Assembly: GCF_001956915.1 (NCBI RefSeq)
Contig: NZ_MLJO01000003.1
Coordinates: forward strand, 186,001-250,000
Length of the DNA stretch: 64,000 nucleotides
Source of the DNA: Intrasporangium flavum
Lineage (GTDB): Bacteria > Actinomycetota > Actinomycetes > Actinomycetales > Dermatophilaceae
Reading direction: 5' to 3'
Shown here in pieces: positions 1-6,904 of this stretch (position 1 is the first letter of the stretch; every line of letters starts with the position of its first letter). Below the pieces are notes generated by a model. The model was not told the origin of the DNA. It did not search any database and saw only the letters and a list, made by a program, of their open reading frames with translations. A program made the translations under genes and the position numbers.

Positions 1-1264
1 CCCACGAGCCGGTGAACACACCGGTCTTGTCCCGGCCCTCGGTCTGCCGCTCGACGTCACCCTTGCGCGAGGCGGCGAGCCGGTAGGCGGCCACCGCGGC
101 GGCCGGCGTGCCGGACGTGTCGGCATCGTCGCCGCGCCAGCCGGCCTCGGTGCCCTCCGGCCAGTCGCCCTGCGGCACCAGCGAGTCCACGAGCGGGTGC
201 TCGGGCGCGACGACCATGAAGGTCGCGCCGAAGATCGTGTCGGGACGCGTCGTGAAGACCTCGATGCCGGCCTGCTCACCCGCGGTCGTGACGACCGGGA
301 AGGTGACGCGGGCGCCCTGCGAGCGGCCGATCCAGTTGCGCTGCAGGCGCTTGACGTTCTCGGGCCAGTCGACGCCGTCGAGGTCGTCGGCCAGGCGGTC
401 GGCGTAGGAGGTGATGCGCATCATCCACTGCGAGAGGTTGCGCTTGAAGACCGGGAAGTTGCCACGCTCGGACCGGCCCTCGTTCGTGACCTCCTCGTTG
501 GACAGGACGGTGCCCAGGCCGGGGCACCAGTTGACCGGCGCCTCGGACTGGTAGGCGAGGCGGTAGCCCTCCAGGACCTTGGCCCGGTCGGTGGCGTCCA
601 GCTCGGCCCAGGGACGGCCGTCGTCGGAGGTGGCGGTGCGCTCACCGGAGTCGAGCAGCTCGACGAGCTCGCTGATCGGGCGCGCCCGCCCCAGGCCACC
701 GTCCTCGCGCACCGCGTCGGCGTCGTACCAGGCGTCCCAGATCTGCAGGAAGATCCACTGGGTCCACTTGTAGTAGTCCTCGTCGATCGTCGCGAACGTG
801 CGCCGGTTGTCGAAGCCCAGCCCGAGGCGTCGCAGCTGGCGCTTCATGTTCGTCATGTTCTCCTCGGTGGTCTTCCGAGGGTGCTGGCCGGTCTGGACCG
901 CGTACTGCTCCGCGGGCAGGCCGAACGCGTCGTAGCCGAGGGCGTGCAGGACGTTGCGGCCCTGCATGCGGTGGTAGCGGCTGTAGACGTCGGTGGCGAT
1001 GTAGCCGAGGGGGTGGCCGACGTGCAGGCCGACGCCGCTCGGGTAGGGGAACATGTCGAGGACGATCAGCTTGCGCCCGAGCGCCGCGACCTTGTCGGGC
1101 TCGGCCCACGGGCCGGCCGGGTTCGGGGCCGCGAAGGTGCCCTCCTCCTCCCAGCGGTCCTGCCACGCGACCTCGATGTCGCGGGCCATGGCCGCGGTGT
1201 AGCGGTGCGGCGTGTCGTCGGTCTGCGGGCGCTCGGACGTCTGGTTCTCGCTGGCCTGGCTCAT
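1..1264 (-). CDS. leuS: Leucyl-tRNA synthetase, N-terminal part (3' end outside window)
   Basis: Charges tRNA-Leu with leucine in the cytoplasm. Only the first ~421 codons are present; the reading frame stays open to the left edge, so this is truncation by the window and not a broken gene. The class I signature is visible as FPYPSG followed by HVGH at residues 81-84 (the HIGH motif), followed by the start of the CP1 editing insertion ([12 protein letters not shown]). KMSKS lies outside. The ATG at 1264 follows a purine-rich GAGAGAAG. Upstream lies a leader peptide with four leucine codons and a terminator hairpin, so expression is probably controlled by attenuation. Family assignment is certain. 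Confidence 0.97.
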   Translation of the reverse strand, partial: MSQASENQTSERPQTDDTPHRYTAAMARDIEVAWQDRWEEEGTFAAPNPAGPWAEPDKVAALGRKLIVLDMFPYPSGVGLHVGHPLGYIATDVYSRYHRMQGRNVLHALGYDAFGLPAEQYAVQTGQHPRKTTEENMTNMKRQLRRLGLGFDNRRTFATIDEDYYKWTQWIFLQIWDAWYDADAVREDGGLGRARPISELVELLDSGERTATSDDGRPWAELDATDRAKVLEGYRLAYQSEAPVNWCPGLGTVLSNEEVTNEGRSERGNFPVFKRNLSQWMMRITSYADRLADDLDGVDWPENVKRLQRNWIGRSQGARVTFPVVTTAGEQAGIEVFTTRPDTIFGATFMVVAPEHPLVDSLVPQGDWPEGTEAGWRGDDADTSGTPAAAVAAYRLAASRKGDVERQTEGRDKTGVFTGSW

Positions 1265-1294
1265 GTCTTCTCTCTCGTCACTGGTCGCCGGGGC

Positions 1295-1321
1295 AAAAGA
1301 AAACCCCTCGCACAGGAGGGG
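1295..1321 (-). terminator. Intrinsic terminator/attenuator in the leuS leader
   Basis: On the minus strand CCCCTC, a 6-nt loop and GAGGGG form a 6-bp G+C stem followed by TTTTCTTTT, a classical intrinsic terminator. It sits between a leucine-rich leader peptide and the leuS start, inside the leuS transcript, so it reads as an attenuator and not as an end-of-gene terminator. Confidence 0.8.
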
Positions 1322-1355
1322 GAGCCGCGCTGATGTCGGGTGACCCCGACGTTGC

Positions 1356-1391
1356 TCAACGCGGCTGCGGAAGGAGGAGCAGACCAGCCAT
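1356..1391 (-). CDS. leuS leader peptide ([11 protein letters not shown])
   Basis: An 11-codon open frame, ATG at 1391 to TGA at 1356, encodes [11 protein letters not shown] with four consecutive leucine codons (CTG CTC CTC CTT). It lies 92 nt before the leuS start and 34 nt before an intrinsic terminator. This is the standard arrangement of ribosome-mediated attenuation: with too little charged tRNA-Leu the ribosome would stall on the leucine run and favour read-through into leuS. A TAACCT -10 box ends 7 nt before the ATG, so the peptide is probably read from a leaderless transcript. The arms AGCCGCG (1360-1366) and CGCGGCT (1323-1329) can pair and enclose a GTCGGG/CCCGAC hairpin (1335-1350). 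The exact antiterminator is not resolved by eye. Confidence 0.75.
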   Translation of the reverse strand: MAGLLLLPQPR

Positions 1392-1398
1392 GGGGCCA

Positions 1399-1404
1399 AG
1401 GTTA
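1399..1404 (-). promoter_or_regulatory. -10 box of the leuS leader transcript
   Basis: TAACCT on the minus strand fits TAnnnT and lies 7 nt before the leader-peptide ATG, placing the transcription start at or next to that ATG. No convincing -35 box is visible. Confidence 0.5.
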
Positions 1405-1438
1405 GCGCAGCACGCCCATCCCCTGCCGAGGGCAGGTG

Positions 1439-2086
1439 TCAGCGGAAGAGGCCGACGACGATGAGGGTCTGGGCCACGTGGTAGGTGACGATGACGACGA
1501 TCGGGGCCCAGCGGCGCTCGTGGACGAACCGGTCGTGGCCGAGCACCGTGTCGCTGACGACGAACGTGAAGCAGCCGAGGATGACGAGCCAGTCGCCCTT
1601 CCACGCGGCGACGAGCAGCAGGGTCAGCAGGGCGAGCTGGTAGATGAAGACCGGGCCGCGCTGCTCCCCCGCGCCCCGCACGATGGCGCGGCCGAAGAGG
1701 ACGAAGAGCAGCACCGCCACCGGCACCGCGCCGAGCAGCCACCACGGGAAGCCCGGCTGCGTCGGCGTCTCGAGGACGGCCCAGATGTAGGCGACGTGCG
1801 CGACGAAGAACGCACCGACCCCGACGAGGAAGCGGGTCTCGGTCGCCGTGAGCAGGGCGACGTCGCCGACGAGGCTGAACCCGAGCGCGAGGAGCACCGG
1901 CAGCAGCGGCGGAGAGCCGGGCGCCGCCCCCTCCCAGCTCAGCGACCACGCGAGACCGCCGAGCAGCAGCACGACGAGCGGCTTGGTCAGCCGCTCGAGC
2001 GCGTACTCACCCCGAAGCACGGCACCCCAGTTGATGAGCGCCGTGACGCCGAGGGCCACCGAGAGGACCCAGAGGTGGGTGGTCAC
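1439..2086 (-). CDS. YhhN/TMEM86-family membrane protein (lysoplasmalogenase-like)
   Basis: A 215-residue, almost wholly hydrophobic protein with about eight membrane segments. The KPL motif near residue 37, the GDVALL segment and the F-x-x-H-x-x-Y pattern are typical of the YhhN family. Some members hydrolyse the vinyl-ether bond of lysoplasmalogens; whether this one does cannot be read from sequence. The GTG at 2086 is preferred because GGGAG lies 10 nt upstream and the hydrophobic part begins directly after it; an ATG at 2203 would add a non-homologous Arg/Gly-rich tail. It is a single gene, divergent from the thioesterase-like gene. Confidence 0.8.
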   Translation of the reverse strand: MTTHLWVLSVALGVTALINWGAVLRGEYALERLTKPLVVLLLGGLAWSLSWEGAAPGSPPLLPVLLALGFSLVGDVALLTATETRFLVGVGAFFVAHVAYIWAVLETPTQPGFPWWLLGAVPVAVLLFVLFGRAIVRGAGEQRGPVFIYQLALLTLLLVAAWKGDWLVILGCFTFVVSDTVLGHDRFVHERRWAPIVVIVTYHVAQTLIVVGLFR

Positions 2087-2202
2087 GATGCCAAGACTCC
2101 CAGCCGGGCCGCGCGGCCGGGCTCCGACACGCAGGATCGCCCCGGACGCCCGCCCAGCGGGCACGTGTCGGCAGCCCCACGGTTCTCTGTCAGACTCGGC
2201 CA

Positions 2203-2577
2203 ATGCCCATGCGCAAGTTCAAGCACACGGTCACCCCTGACGACACGGCCGCCACGGTCGGCAGCGGTGACCTCGAGGTCCTCGCGACCCCGCGTCTCGC
2301 CACGTGGTGCGAGAACGCCGCCTTCCAGGTCTGCCGGCAGAGCATCGACTCCGACCACACCACCGTGGGCACGAAGATCGTCATCGAGCACGTCAAGGGC
2401 AGCGCCGTCGGCACCGACATCACGATCCTGTGCGCCGAGCCGATCAACGACGGCCGCCGGCTCGTGTGCCACGTCAGCGCCAAGGACGCCGACGGCGAGG
2501 AGATCGCCTTCGGCGAGGTGCACCGGGCGGTCGTCGACCCGGACCGCTTCATGGCCAAGTGCCAGCGCATCCTCTGA
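2203..2577 (+). CDS. Hot-dog fold thioesterase (FlK-like)
   Basis: A 124-residue single-domain protein. The pattern ATPRLATWCENAAF, then DSDHTTVGTKIVIEHVKGSAVGTD and a final GEVHRAVVD strand, matches the small hot-dog thioesterase family around fluoroacetyl-CoA thioesterase FlK, with TVGT and HVKG around the acyl-CoA pocket. The likely role is hydrolysis of a small acyl-CoA; the substrate is unknown. ATG at 2203 or the in-frame ATG at 2209 are both possible starts. It is followed 40 nt later by a membrane transporter gene and may be co-transcribed with it. Confidence 0.8.
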   Translation: MPMRKFKHTVTPDDTAATVGSGDLEVLATPRLATWCENAAFQVCRQSIDSDHTTVGTKIVIEHVKGSAVGTDITILCAEPINDGRRLVCHVSAKDADGEEIAFGEVHRAVVDPDRFMAKCQRIL

Positions 2578-2617
2578 CCCGCAGGCGCCTCCCAGCCACG
2601 GCCGACACGATCGACGC

Positions 2618-3595
2618 GTGACGCCCGGCCTCCTCGGCGCGCTCCTCGCCGCGCTCGCCTACGGCACCGCCTCGGTGCTCCAGGCCCTCGGCGTGCGCGC
2701 CCTGGCGGCGACGCCCGCCGGCACCTCGCTGCTCCGACGCGCCCGGGTGGCCTGGCCCTACGGCGTCGGGCTCGCGCTCGACGGGCTCGGCTTCCTCGCC
2801 TCCGTGGCCGCCCTGCGGACGCTGCCGCTCTTCCTCGTCGAGTCGGCGGTGGCGTCGTCGGTCGCGGTGACCGCGGTGCTGTCCGTGGCCGTGCTGGGCC
2901 TGCGGATCGGCGCGGGCGAGGTCGTCGCGCTCGTCGCCGTGTGCACCGGCCTGACCGGTCTGGCCCTCTCGGCCGCCGACGGTCCGGCCGTGCACCCCGG
3001 ACCCGGCGCGACGTGGTGGCTGCTCGCTGCGGCCGCGCTCGTGGCCGGTCTCGTCGTGGTCGGTGCCGTCGACCACGACCGCCGACGCGGCGCGGTGCTG
3101 CTCAGCGTCGCCGCGGGCCTCGGCTTCGGCGGGGTCGGCGTGGCGGCGCGGCTGCTCGAGGTCCCCGACCCGGTCTGGGGAGTGCTCACCGACGGCCTGG
3201 CGTGGTCGCTCGCGGCGCACGCCGGCCTGGCCACCGTGGCCTACGCGCTGGCCCTGGCCCGCGGGCGGGTCACCACGGTGGCGGCCCTGACGTTCGCGAC
3301 CGAGACGGTCGTGCCGGCCCTCGTCGGACTGCTCGCCCTCGGTGACGCGGTGCTGCCCGGGCGTGGCCCGATCGCCCTCGCCTCCTTCGTCGCGACGCTC
3401 GCCGGGTGCATCGCCCTCGCCGGCCGGGCGGAACCCGCCGAGCCCGCCGAGTCCTCCGAGCCCACCGGCACCCGCCAGGAGGACTCCGACGGGGGCGAGG
3501 CCGCCGCAGCCGCCGGCGAGGACGGTCTCGTCATCAGCGGCGACGCAGCCGCTCCACCTCGGCGGCCACCTGGGCCTCCGTCGGCTCTTCCTTGA
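2618..3595 (+). CDS. DMT-type multi-pass membrane protein
   Basis: A 325-residue protein with about nine or ten membrane segments in the arrangement of drug/metabolite transporter (EamA/NIPA-like) permeases, opening with GLLGALLAALAYGTASVLQA. Substrate unknown. After the last helix (about residue 270) comes a Pro/Glu/Ser-rich tail (repeated AEPAEP, then acidic and Pro-rich). That tail overlaps the 3' end of the convergent 2TM gene by 62 bp, so it could be a recent extension caused by loss of an earlier stop. The GTG start at 2618 is chosen from the start of hydrophobic homology. Confidence 0.75.
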   Translation: MTPGLLGALLAALAYGTASVLQALGVRALAATPAGTSLLRRARVAWPYGVGLALDGLGFLASVAALRTLPLFLVESAVASSVAVTAVLSVAVLGLRIGAGEVVALVAVCTGLTGLALSAADGPAVHPGPGATWWLLAAAALVAGLVVVGAVDHDRRRGAVLLSVAAGLGFGGVGVAARLLEVPDPVWGVLTDGLAWSLAAHAGLATVAYALALARGRVTTVAALTFATETVVPALVGLLALGDAVLPGRGPIALASFVATLAGCIALAGRAEPAEPAESSEPTGTRQEDSDGGEAAAAAGEDGLVISGDAAAPPRRPPGPPSALP

Positions 3596-3896
3596 CGTAG
3601 GCCTCGTAGGCGTTGGCAACCAGCCCGATGCCCCAGCCGGCGATCGGGAAGATCGGCCAGAAGAAGCCGCTCGTCGTCATCGCCCAGACGATGACGATCA
3701 TGCCGTTGACGAGGCAGTAGATGAGCAGGTGGACGCGGAAGTCCGCCTTCTTGCGGAGCCGCTGGAGCGCTCTGACGCGCAGGTCCGCCTCCTGCCGCTC
3801 CTGCTCGTCGGCCGGCTCGAGAACGGGCTCGCCGACGCGGTCCCGGGTGGGGTCGACGTCGGGTCGCGGTTCGATCGGGGTGCCGTACACGGTCAT
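3534..3896 (-). CDS. 2TM-domain membrane protein
   Basis: A 120-residue protein: an acidic N-terminal third, then RKKADFRVHLLIYCLVNGMIVIVW and FFWPIFPIAGWGIGL as two membrane helices separated by a short turn, and a charged C-terminal helix. This is the 2TM domain (DUF1049/PF13239-type) often seen fused to or near sensor kinases; function unknown. ATG 3896 is chosen over an upstream ATG at 3971 because a purine-rich region lies just upstream of it and the upstream extension is low complexity. Its 3' end overlaps the convergent transporter gene. Confidence 0.75.
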   Translation of the reverse strand: MTVYGTPIEPRPDVDPTRDRVGEPVLEPADEQERQEADLRVRALQRLRKKADFRVHLLIYCLVNGMIVIVWAMTTSGFFWPIFPIAGWGIGLVANAYEAYVKEEPTEAQVAAEVERLRRR

Positions 3897-4018
3897 CGTT
3901 CTCACCGTTTCCTCCGCGGGCCGCCGGGCGGACCTCGCACCGGCTCCCACACTCCCACCGTAGGTCTGCACCGCCGCGGCGACGGGCGTCCGTGGTGGGA
4001 CTCACCCGGTCTGACGCG

Positions 4019-4630
4019 TCACAGCACGTAGGCGTCGCCGTCGCGACGGAAGCCCAGGGCGGCGTAGTACGGCTCGACCATGTCGGGGGGCGGCAGGAAC
4101 CGGCGGTACCCGCGCCTGCGGAGCGGTCCGTCGGTGCCGAGGATGAACTCCCCCGGGGAGAGGTCGCGGTGCCGCGGCGTCACCCAGTCGAGCAGCAGCT
4201 GAGCCGTGCCGTCGCCGGCGTCGCGGCCGATGACGACGCCGACGGTCTCGTCGCCCTTGAGCACGAGGTAGCACGCGTCGCCGGAGAAGGGGTCGTAGAC
4301 GAAGTCGGGGTTGAACCGGCGGATGTCGGCCTCGTAGACGCGCAGCACGTGGCGCAGGTACGTGTCGTCGCCGGCGACCTCGAGCACCTCGTACGCGGCG
4401 GCGTCGTGCTTCTCGCGCGCCATCCGTGCCAGCTGCCAGACGTTGATCGCGGCCAGCACGACGTTGAGCCCCACCATCGGCCACACGTGGTTGGCGGTGT
4501 TGTAGCCGATGAGGATGACGCAGCCGACGAGGTTGATGATCCGCAGCCGTCGCAGCTGGGTCTGCAGCAGCGACCAGACGAGCACGGCCGAGCCGATCCA
4601 GCCGATCGCCTCCAGCCACCAGGAACCCAT
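4019..4630 (-). CDS. YgjV-like membrane domain fused to a GNAT-like domain
   Basis: A 203-residue protein in two parts. Residues ~1-75 hold three membrane segments resembling YgjV inner-membrane proteins (WIGSAVLVWSLLQTQLRRLRIINLVGC). Residues ~85-203 look like a small acetyltransferase-type domain (DACYLVLKGDETVGVVIG, then FILGTDGPLRRRGYRRFLPPP and a YYAALGFRR ending, typical of GNAT C-termini). No substrate can be named. TAGGGT lies 6 nt before the ATG, suggesting a leaderless transcript. The TGA stop forms part of the palindrome TGACGCGTCA. Confidence 0.7.
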   Translation of the reverse strand: MGSWWLEAIGWIGSAVLVWSLLQTQLRRLRIINLVGCVILIGYNTANHVWPMVGLNVVLAAINVWQLARMAREKHDAAAYEVLEVAGDDTYLRHVLRVYEADIRRFNPDFVYDPFSGDACYLVLKGDETVGVVIGRDAGDGTAQLLLDWVTPRHRDLSPGEFILGTDGPLRRRGYRRFLPPPDMVEPYYAALGFRRDGDAYVL

Positions 4631-4714
4631 GGGCCGACCCTAGTGCCGTCCGGAGCCGCCGGTGCCCCCGCCGACCGGAATCGACGGGGGCACCGGGTGC
4701 CGGCAGCGGACGCG

Positions 4715-5980
4715 TCAGGCGTCGGGCGCCACGAACTCGGGCAGCGTGGCCTCGAAGCGGGCATCGAGCGTCAGCGAGGGCAGCACCTGCCCCTGCTTCT
4801 GCGCGTCGGCGGCGACCGCGGAGCCCCACGTGGAGGCGCGCAGCCGCTGGTTCGGCGTGCCGTGGTGGCCGGCGCTGGTGAAGCTGCAGTCGCCGACCTG
4901 GTAGAAGGACTGCTCGGCCTGCAGCACCCGGGCCGTGTTGAGGGCCAGTCCGCGCTTGTGCGTCACGAAGTACGTGCCGAACGCGTCGGCCATGAGCTCG
5001 GTGCGGCGGGTGGCCTCGGGGCCGGTGAGCGGCGAGTCGAACAGGCCCTTGTCGTACTGCACGTGGTGCGCGTACTCGTGGCCGAGGACGGCCCGCGGGC
5101 CGACGTCGCCGACGCCGATGGCCTCGAGGGCCGAGAGGATGCCGTCGCCGAAGACGAGCTTGTCGGGGATCGCCGCGACGACGGGGTCGGTCTCGCCCTC
5201 GGCGCTGAAGGCGAACGCGTTGAGGGTGAACAGCGGGTTGTCGCCGTCCTGCAGCCCCGGGTCGCTCGCGACGACCTGGCGGATCATCGAGGCGAGCCCC
5301 GCGACCGCGGACTCCGGCGCGCCGTAGAGGAAGGCGAGCGTACGGGTCATCCGGGCCTCGTCGCGCATGACGTCACCGTGCATGGCCATGAGCTGGATGC
5401 CGGACCCGTCGGTGTCCCAGAAGGTCTGGGCCGCGCGGAAGGACCGGGTCAGCTCGTTGCGGTAGTCACGCTGCAGGGCGTACCGCGTGTCGCCCGAGGA
5501 CCCGAAGAGGATCGCGTCGTAGGTCGGCAGGTCGAGGGCGCCGGTCGTGGCGAGGAAAAAGAGGTTGGAGTAGTCGATGTTCGCGAGGAGGCCGTCGACG
5601 TAGGCGTCCAGACGCGTCGGGGAGCACTGGTACTGCGTCGGGTCGATGGCGCGCTCGAGCGCCTCGCGCGGCGCCGACGCCTCGACGCCGAGGCGGGCGA
5701 CCGACGCCTGGCGGCGGGCCTGCCAGTCGGCCGGCAGGAACGTCCGGGCGCGGGCGACGAGCGCGGCCGCCTGCGGGTCGTCGGTGGCGCCGGTGGCGAG
5801 GTCGTAGGTGTGGCCGTTCGGAGCGACGAACGCGGTCGGCGAGACCGCTGCGGACGTGGTCGACGTCGCCGACGCCGGCTCGGCCGACGCGGCACCGGCA
5901 CCGGCCGCGAGACCGGCGCCGGCGAGCGACAGCGAGAGCGACGCGACGAGCGCGACCGACCAGGGTGAGGGCTTGGGCAC
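4715..5980 (-). CDS. Secreted zinc metallopeptidase (neutral peptidase-like)
   Basis: A 421-residue exported protein: a signal peptide (residues 1-~33, hydrophobic core then AxA-type cleavage region), a Ser/Thr/Ala-rich linker, then a metallopeptidase domain with HEYAHH at residues 301-306 (HExxH zinc site) followed by EATRRTELMADAFGTYF, whose Glu/Asp are plausible third zinc ligands. This matches the putative neutral zinc metallopeptidase family. Two cysteines near the C-terminus could form a disulfide. It should act outside the cell; substrate unknown. The TGA stop is part of TGACGCGTC. Confidence 0.85.
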   Translation of the reverse strand: MPKPSPWSVALVASLSLSLAGAGLAAGAGAASAEPASATSTTSAAVSPTAFVAPNGHTYDLATGATDDPQAAALVARARTFLPADWQARRQASVARLGVEASAPREALERAIDPTQYQCSPTRLDAYVDGLLANIDYSNLFFLATTGALDLPTYDAILFGSSGDTRYALQRDYRNELTRSFRAAQTFWDTDGSGIQLMAMHGDVMRDEARMTRTLAFLYGAPESAVAGLASMIRQVVASDPGLQDGDNPLFTLNAFAFSAEGETDPVVAAIPDKLVFGDGILSALEAIGVGDVGPRAVLGHEYAHHVQYDKGLFDSPLTGPEATRRTELMADAFGTYFVTHKRGLALNTARVLQAEQSFYQVGDCSFTSAGHHGTPNQRLRASTWGSAVAADAQKQGQVLPSLTLDARFEATLPEFVAPDA

Positions 5981-6036
5981 GTGAGGGCTCCTTGGTCAGC
6001 GTCCGCGGCCCGCTGCCGGGGACGTCGCCCTCATCA

Positions 6037-6390
6037 TCAGGTCCCGACGCGTCGCTCCCCTGCCGGACGCGCCGGAGTGCCGACGACCTTGAGACCGATG
6101 ACGGCCGCGACGACGCCGGCCAGCAGCAGCACCTTGGCCACGGAGAAGGCCTCCCCGCCGAAGAGCATCGCCCACGTGACGGTGAGGGCGGCGCCGACGC
6201 CGGTCCACACGGCGTACGCCGTGCCGATGGGGATCGAGCGGGCCGCGCGCGCCAGTCCCACCATGCTCAGGGCGCCGGCGACGAGGAAGACGACGGCCGG
6301 CAGCGGGCGCGAGAGGCCCTCGGACGCGGCGAGCGCCGAGGCCCAGACGGCCTCGAGGACGGCGCTGAGCAGGAGCACGACCCACGGCAT
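6037..6390 (-). CDS. SMR guanidinium exporter, subunit 2 (Gdx-like)
   Basis: A 117-residue, four-helix small multidrug resistance protein. The essential Glu is at position 13 (LLSAVLEAVWASALA). IPIGTAYAVWTGVGA in helix 3 is the Gdx (SugE-type) signature of guanidinium exporters, not the EmrE signature. It starts at the last base of the preceding gene's TGA stop (1-nt overlap), so the two are translationally coupled and probably form a heterodimer, as in the YkkC/YkkD pair. A guanidine-III riboswitch upstream supports guanidinium as substrate. The C-terminal tail after residue ~104 is charged. Confidence 0.9.
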   Translation of the reverse strand: MPWVVLLLSAVLEAVWASALAASEGLSRPLPAVVFLVAGALSMVGLARAARSIPIGTAYAVWTGVGAALTVTWAMLFGGEAFSVAKVLLLAGVVAAVIGLKVVGTPARPAGERRVGT

Positions 6391-6704
6391 CACGCCACCG
6401 CCTTGAGCCCGGCGATGCAGCCGACGAGCACGACGAGCAGCACCCCCCGCGCAGCGCCGAGCCGCTCGGTGCCACGGGCGACCGCGAGCGCGATCGTGCC
6501 GACGGCGCCGATGCCGACCCACACGGCATACGCGGTGCCCGCGGGCAGGCCGGTCATGGCCCACGCGAGACCGACCATGCTCAGCACGAGCGAGACGGCG
6601 AACAGCGTTGTGGCGCGGGGGCGCCGGAAGCCGTCGGACGCGGCGAGCGCGGTGGCCCAGACGGCCTCGAGGGCCCCGGAGACGACGAGGACGAGCCAGT
6701 ACAT
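6390..6704 (-). CDS. SMR guanidinium exporter, subunit 1 (Gdx-like)
   Basis: A 104-residue SMR protein with four helices, Glu13 (VSGALEAVWATALA) and LPAGTAYAVWVGIGA in helix 3. It is the first gene of a two-gene exporter operon and ends inside the start codon of its partner. The start ATG at 6704 is fixed by homology (MYWLVLVVSG). The 5' leader holds a guanidine-III riboswitch ending about 14 nt before the ATG, so translation initiation or early transcription is probably guanidine-controlled. It most likely exports guanidinium in exchange for protons as a heterodimer. Confidence 0.9.
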   Translation of the reverse strand: MYWLVLVVSGALEAVWATALAASDGFRRPRATTLFAVSLVLSMVGLAWAMTGLPAGTAYAVWVGIGAVGTIALAVARGTERLGAARGVLLVVLVGCIAGLKAVA

Positions 6705-6718
6705 GGCAGTTCCGATCC

Positions 6719-6760
6719 GGCCGTCTTGTCGCTGTGCGGGTACGGCTCCCTCGTCCGCAG
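6719..6760 (-). ncRNA. Guanidine-III (ykkC-III) riboswitch
   Basis: On the minus strand the leader reads GCGGACGAGG, GCCGTACCCGC, then GACAAGACGGC. These are the conserved blocks of the guanidine-III aptamer in the right order and spacing (GGACGAGG, GCCGUACCC, GACAAGACGGC). Helix P1 forms between TGCGG and CCGCA, and P2 between GCCGT and ACGGC. The aptamer ends right before the translation start region of a pair of Gdx-type SMR exporters, the usual downstream gene. Identification rests on recall of the consensus; a covariance-model scan would be decisive. Confidence 0.88.
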
Positions 6761-6904
6761 CGCGGCGTGGCGCGCTCGCACCCATGGTAGGTGACCGGTG
6801 CACCCGGCCCAAGTCGGGCGCTCCCACCTCGCGAACCGTGTATCAGGAGGGTGCCGCCGCACTACCGTGAGATGTCGGTTCGGTTCGACCACCCGGGACC
6901 AGCC

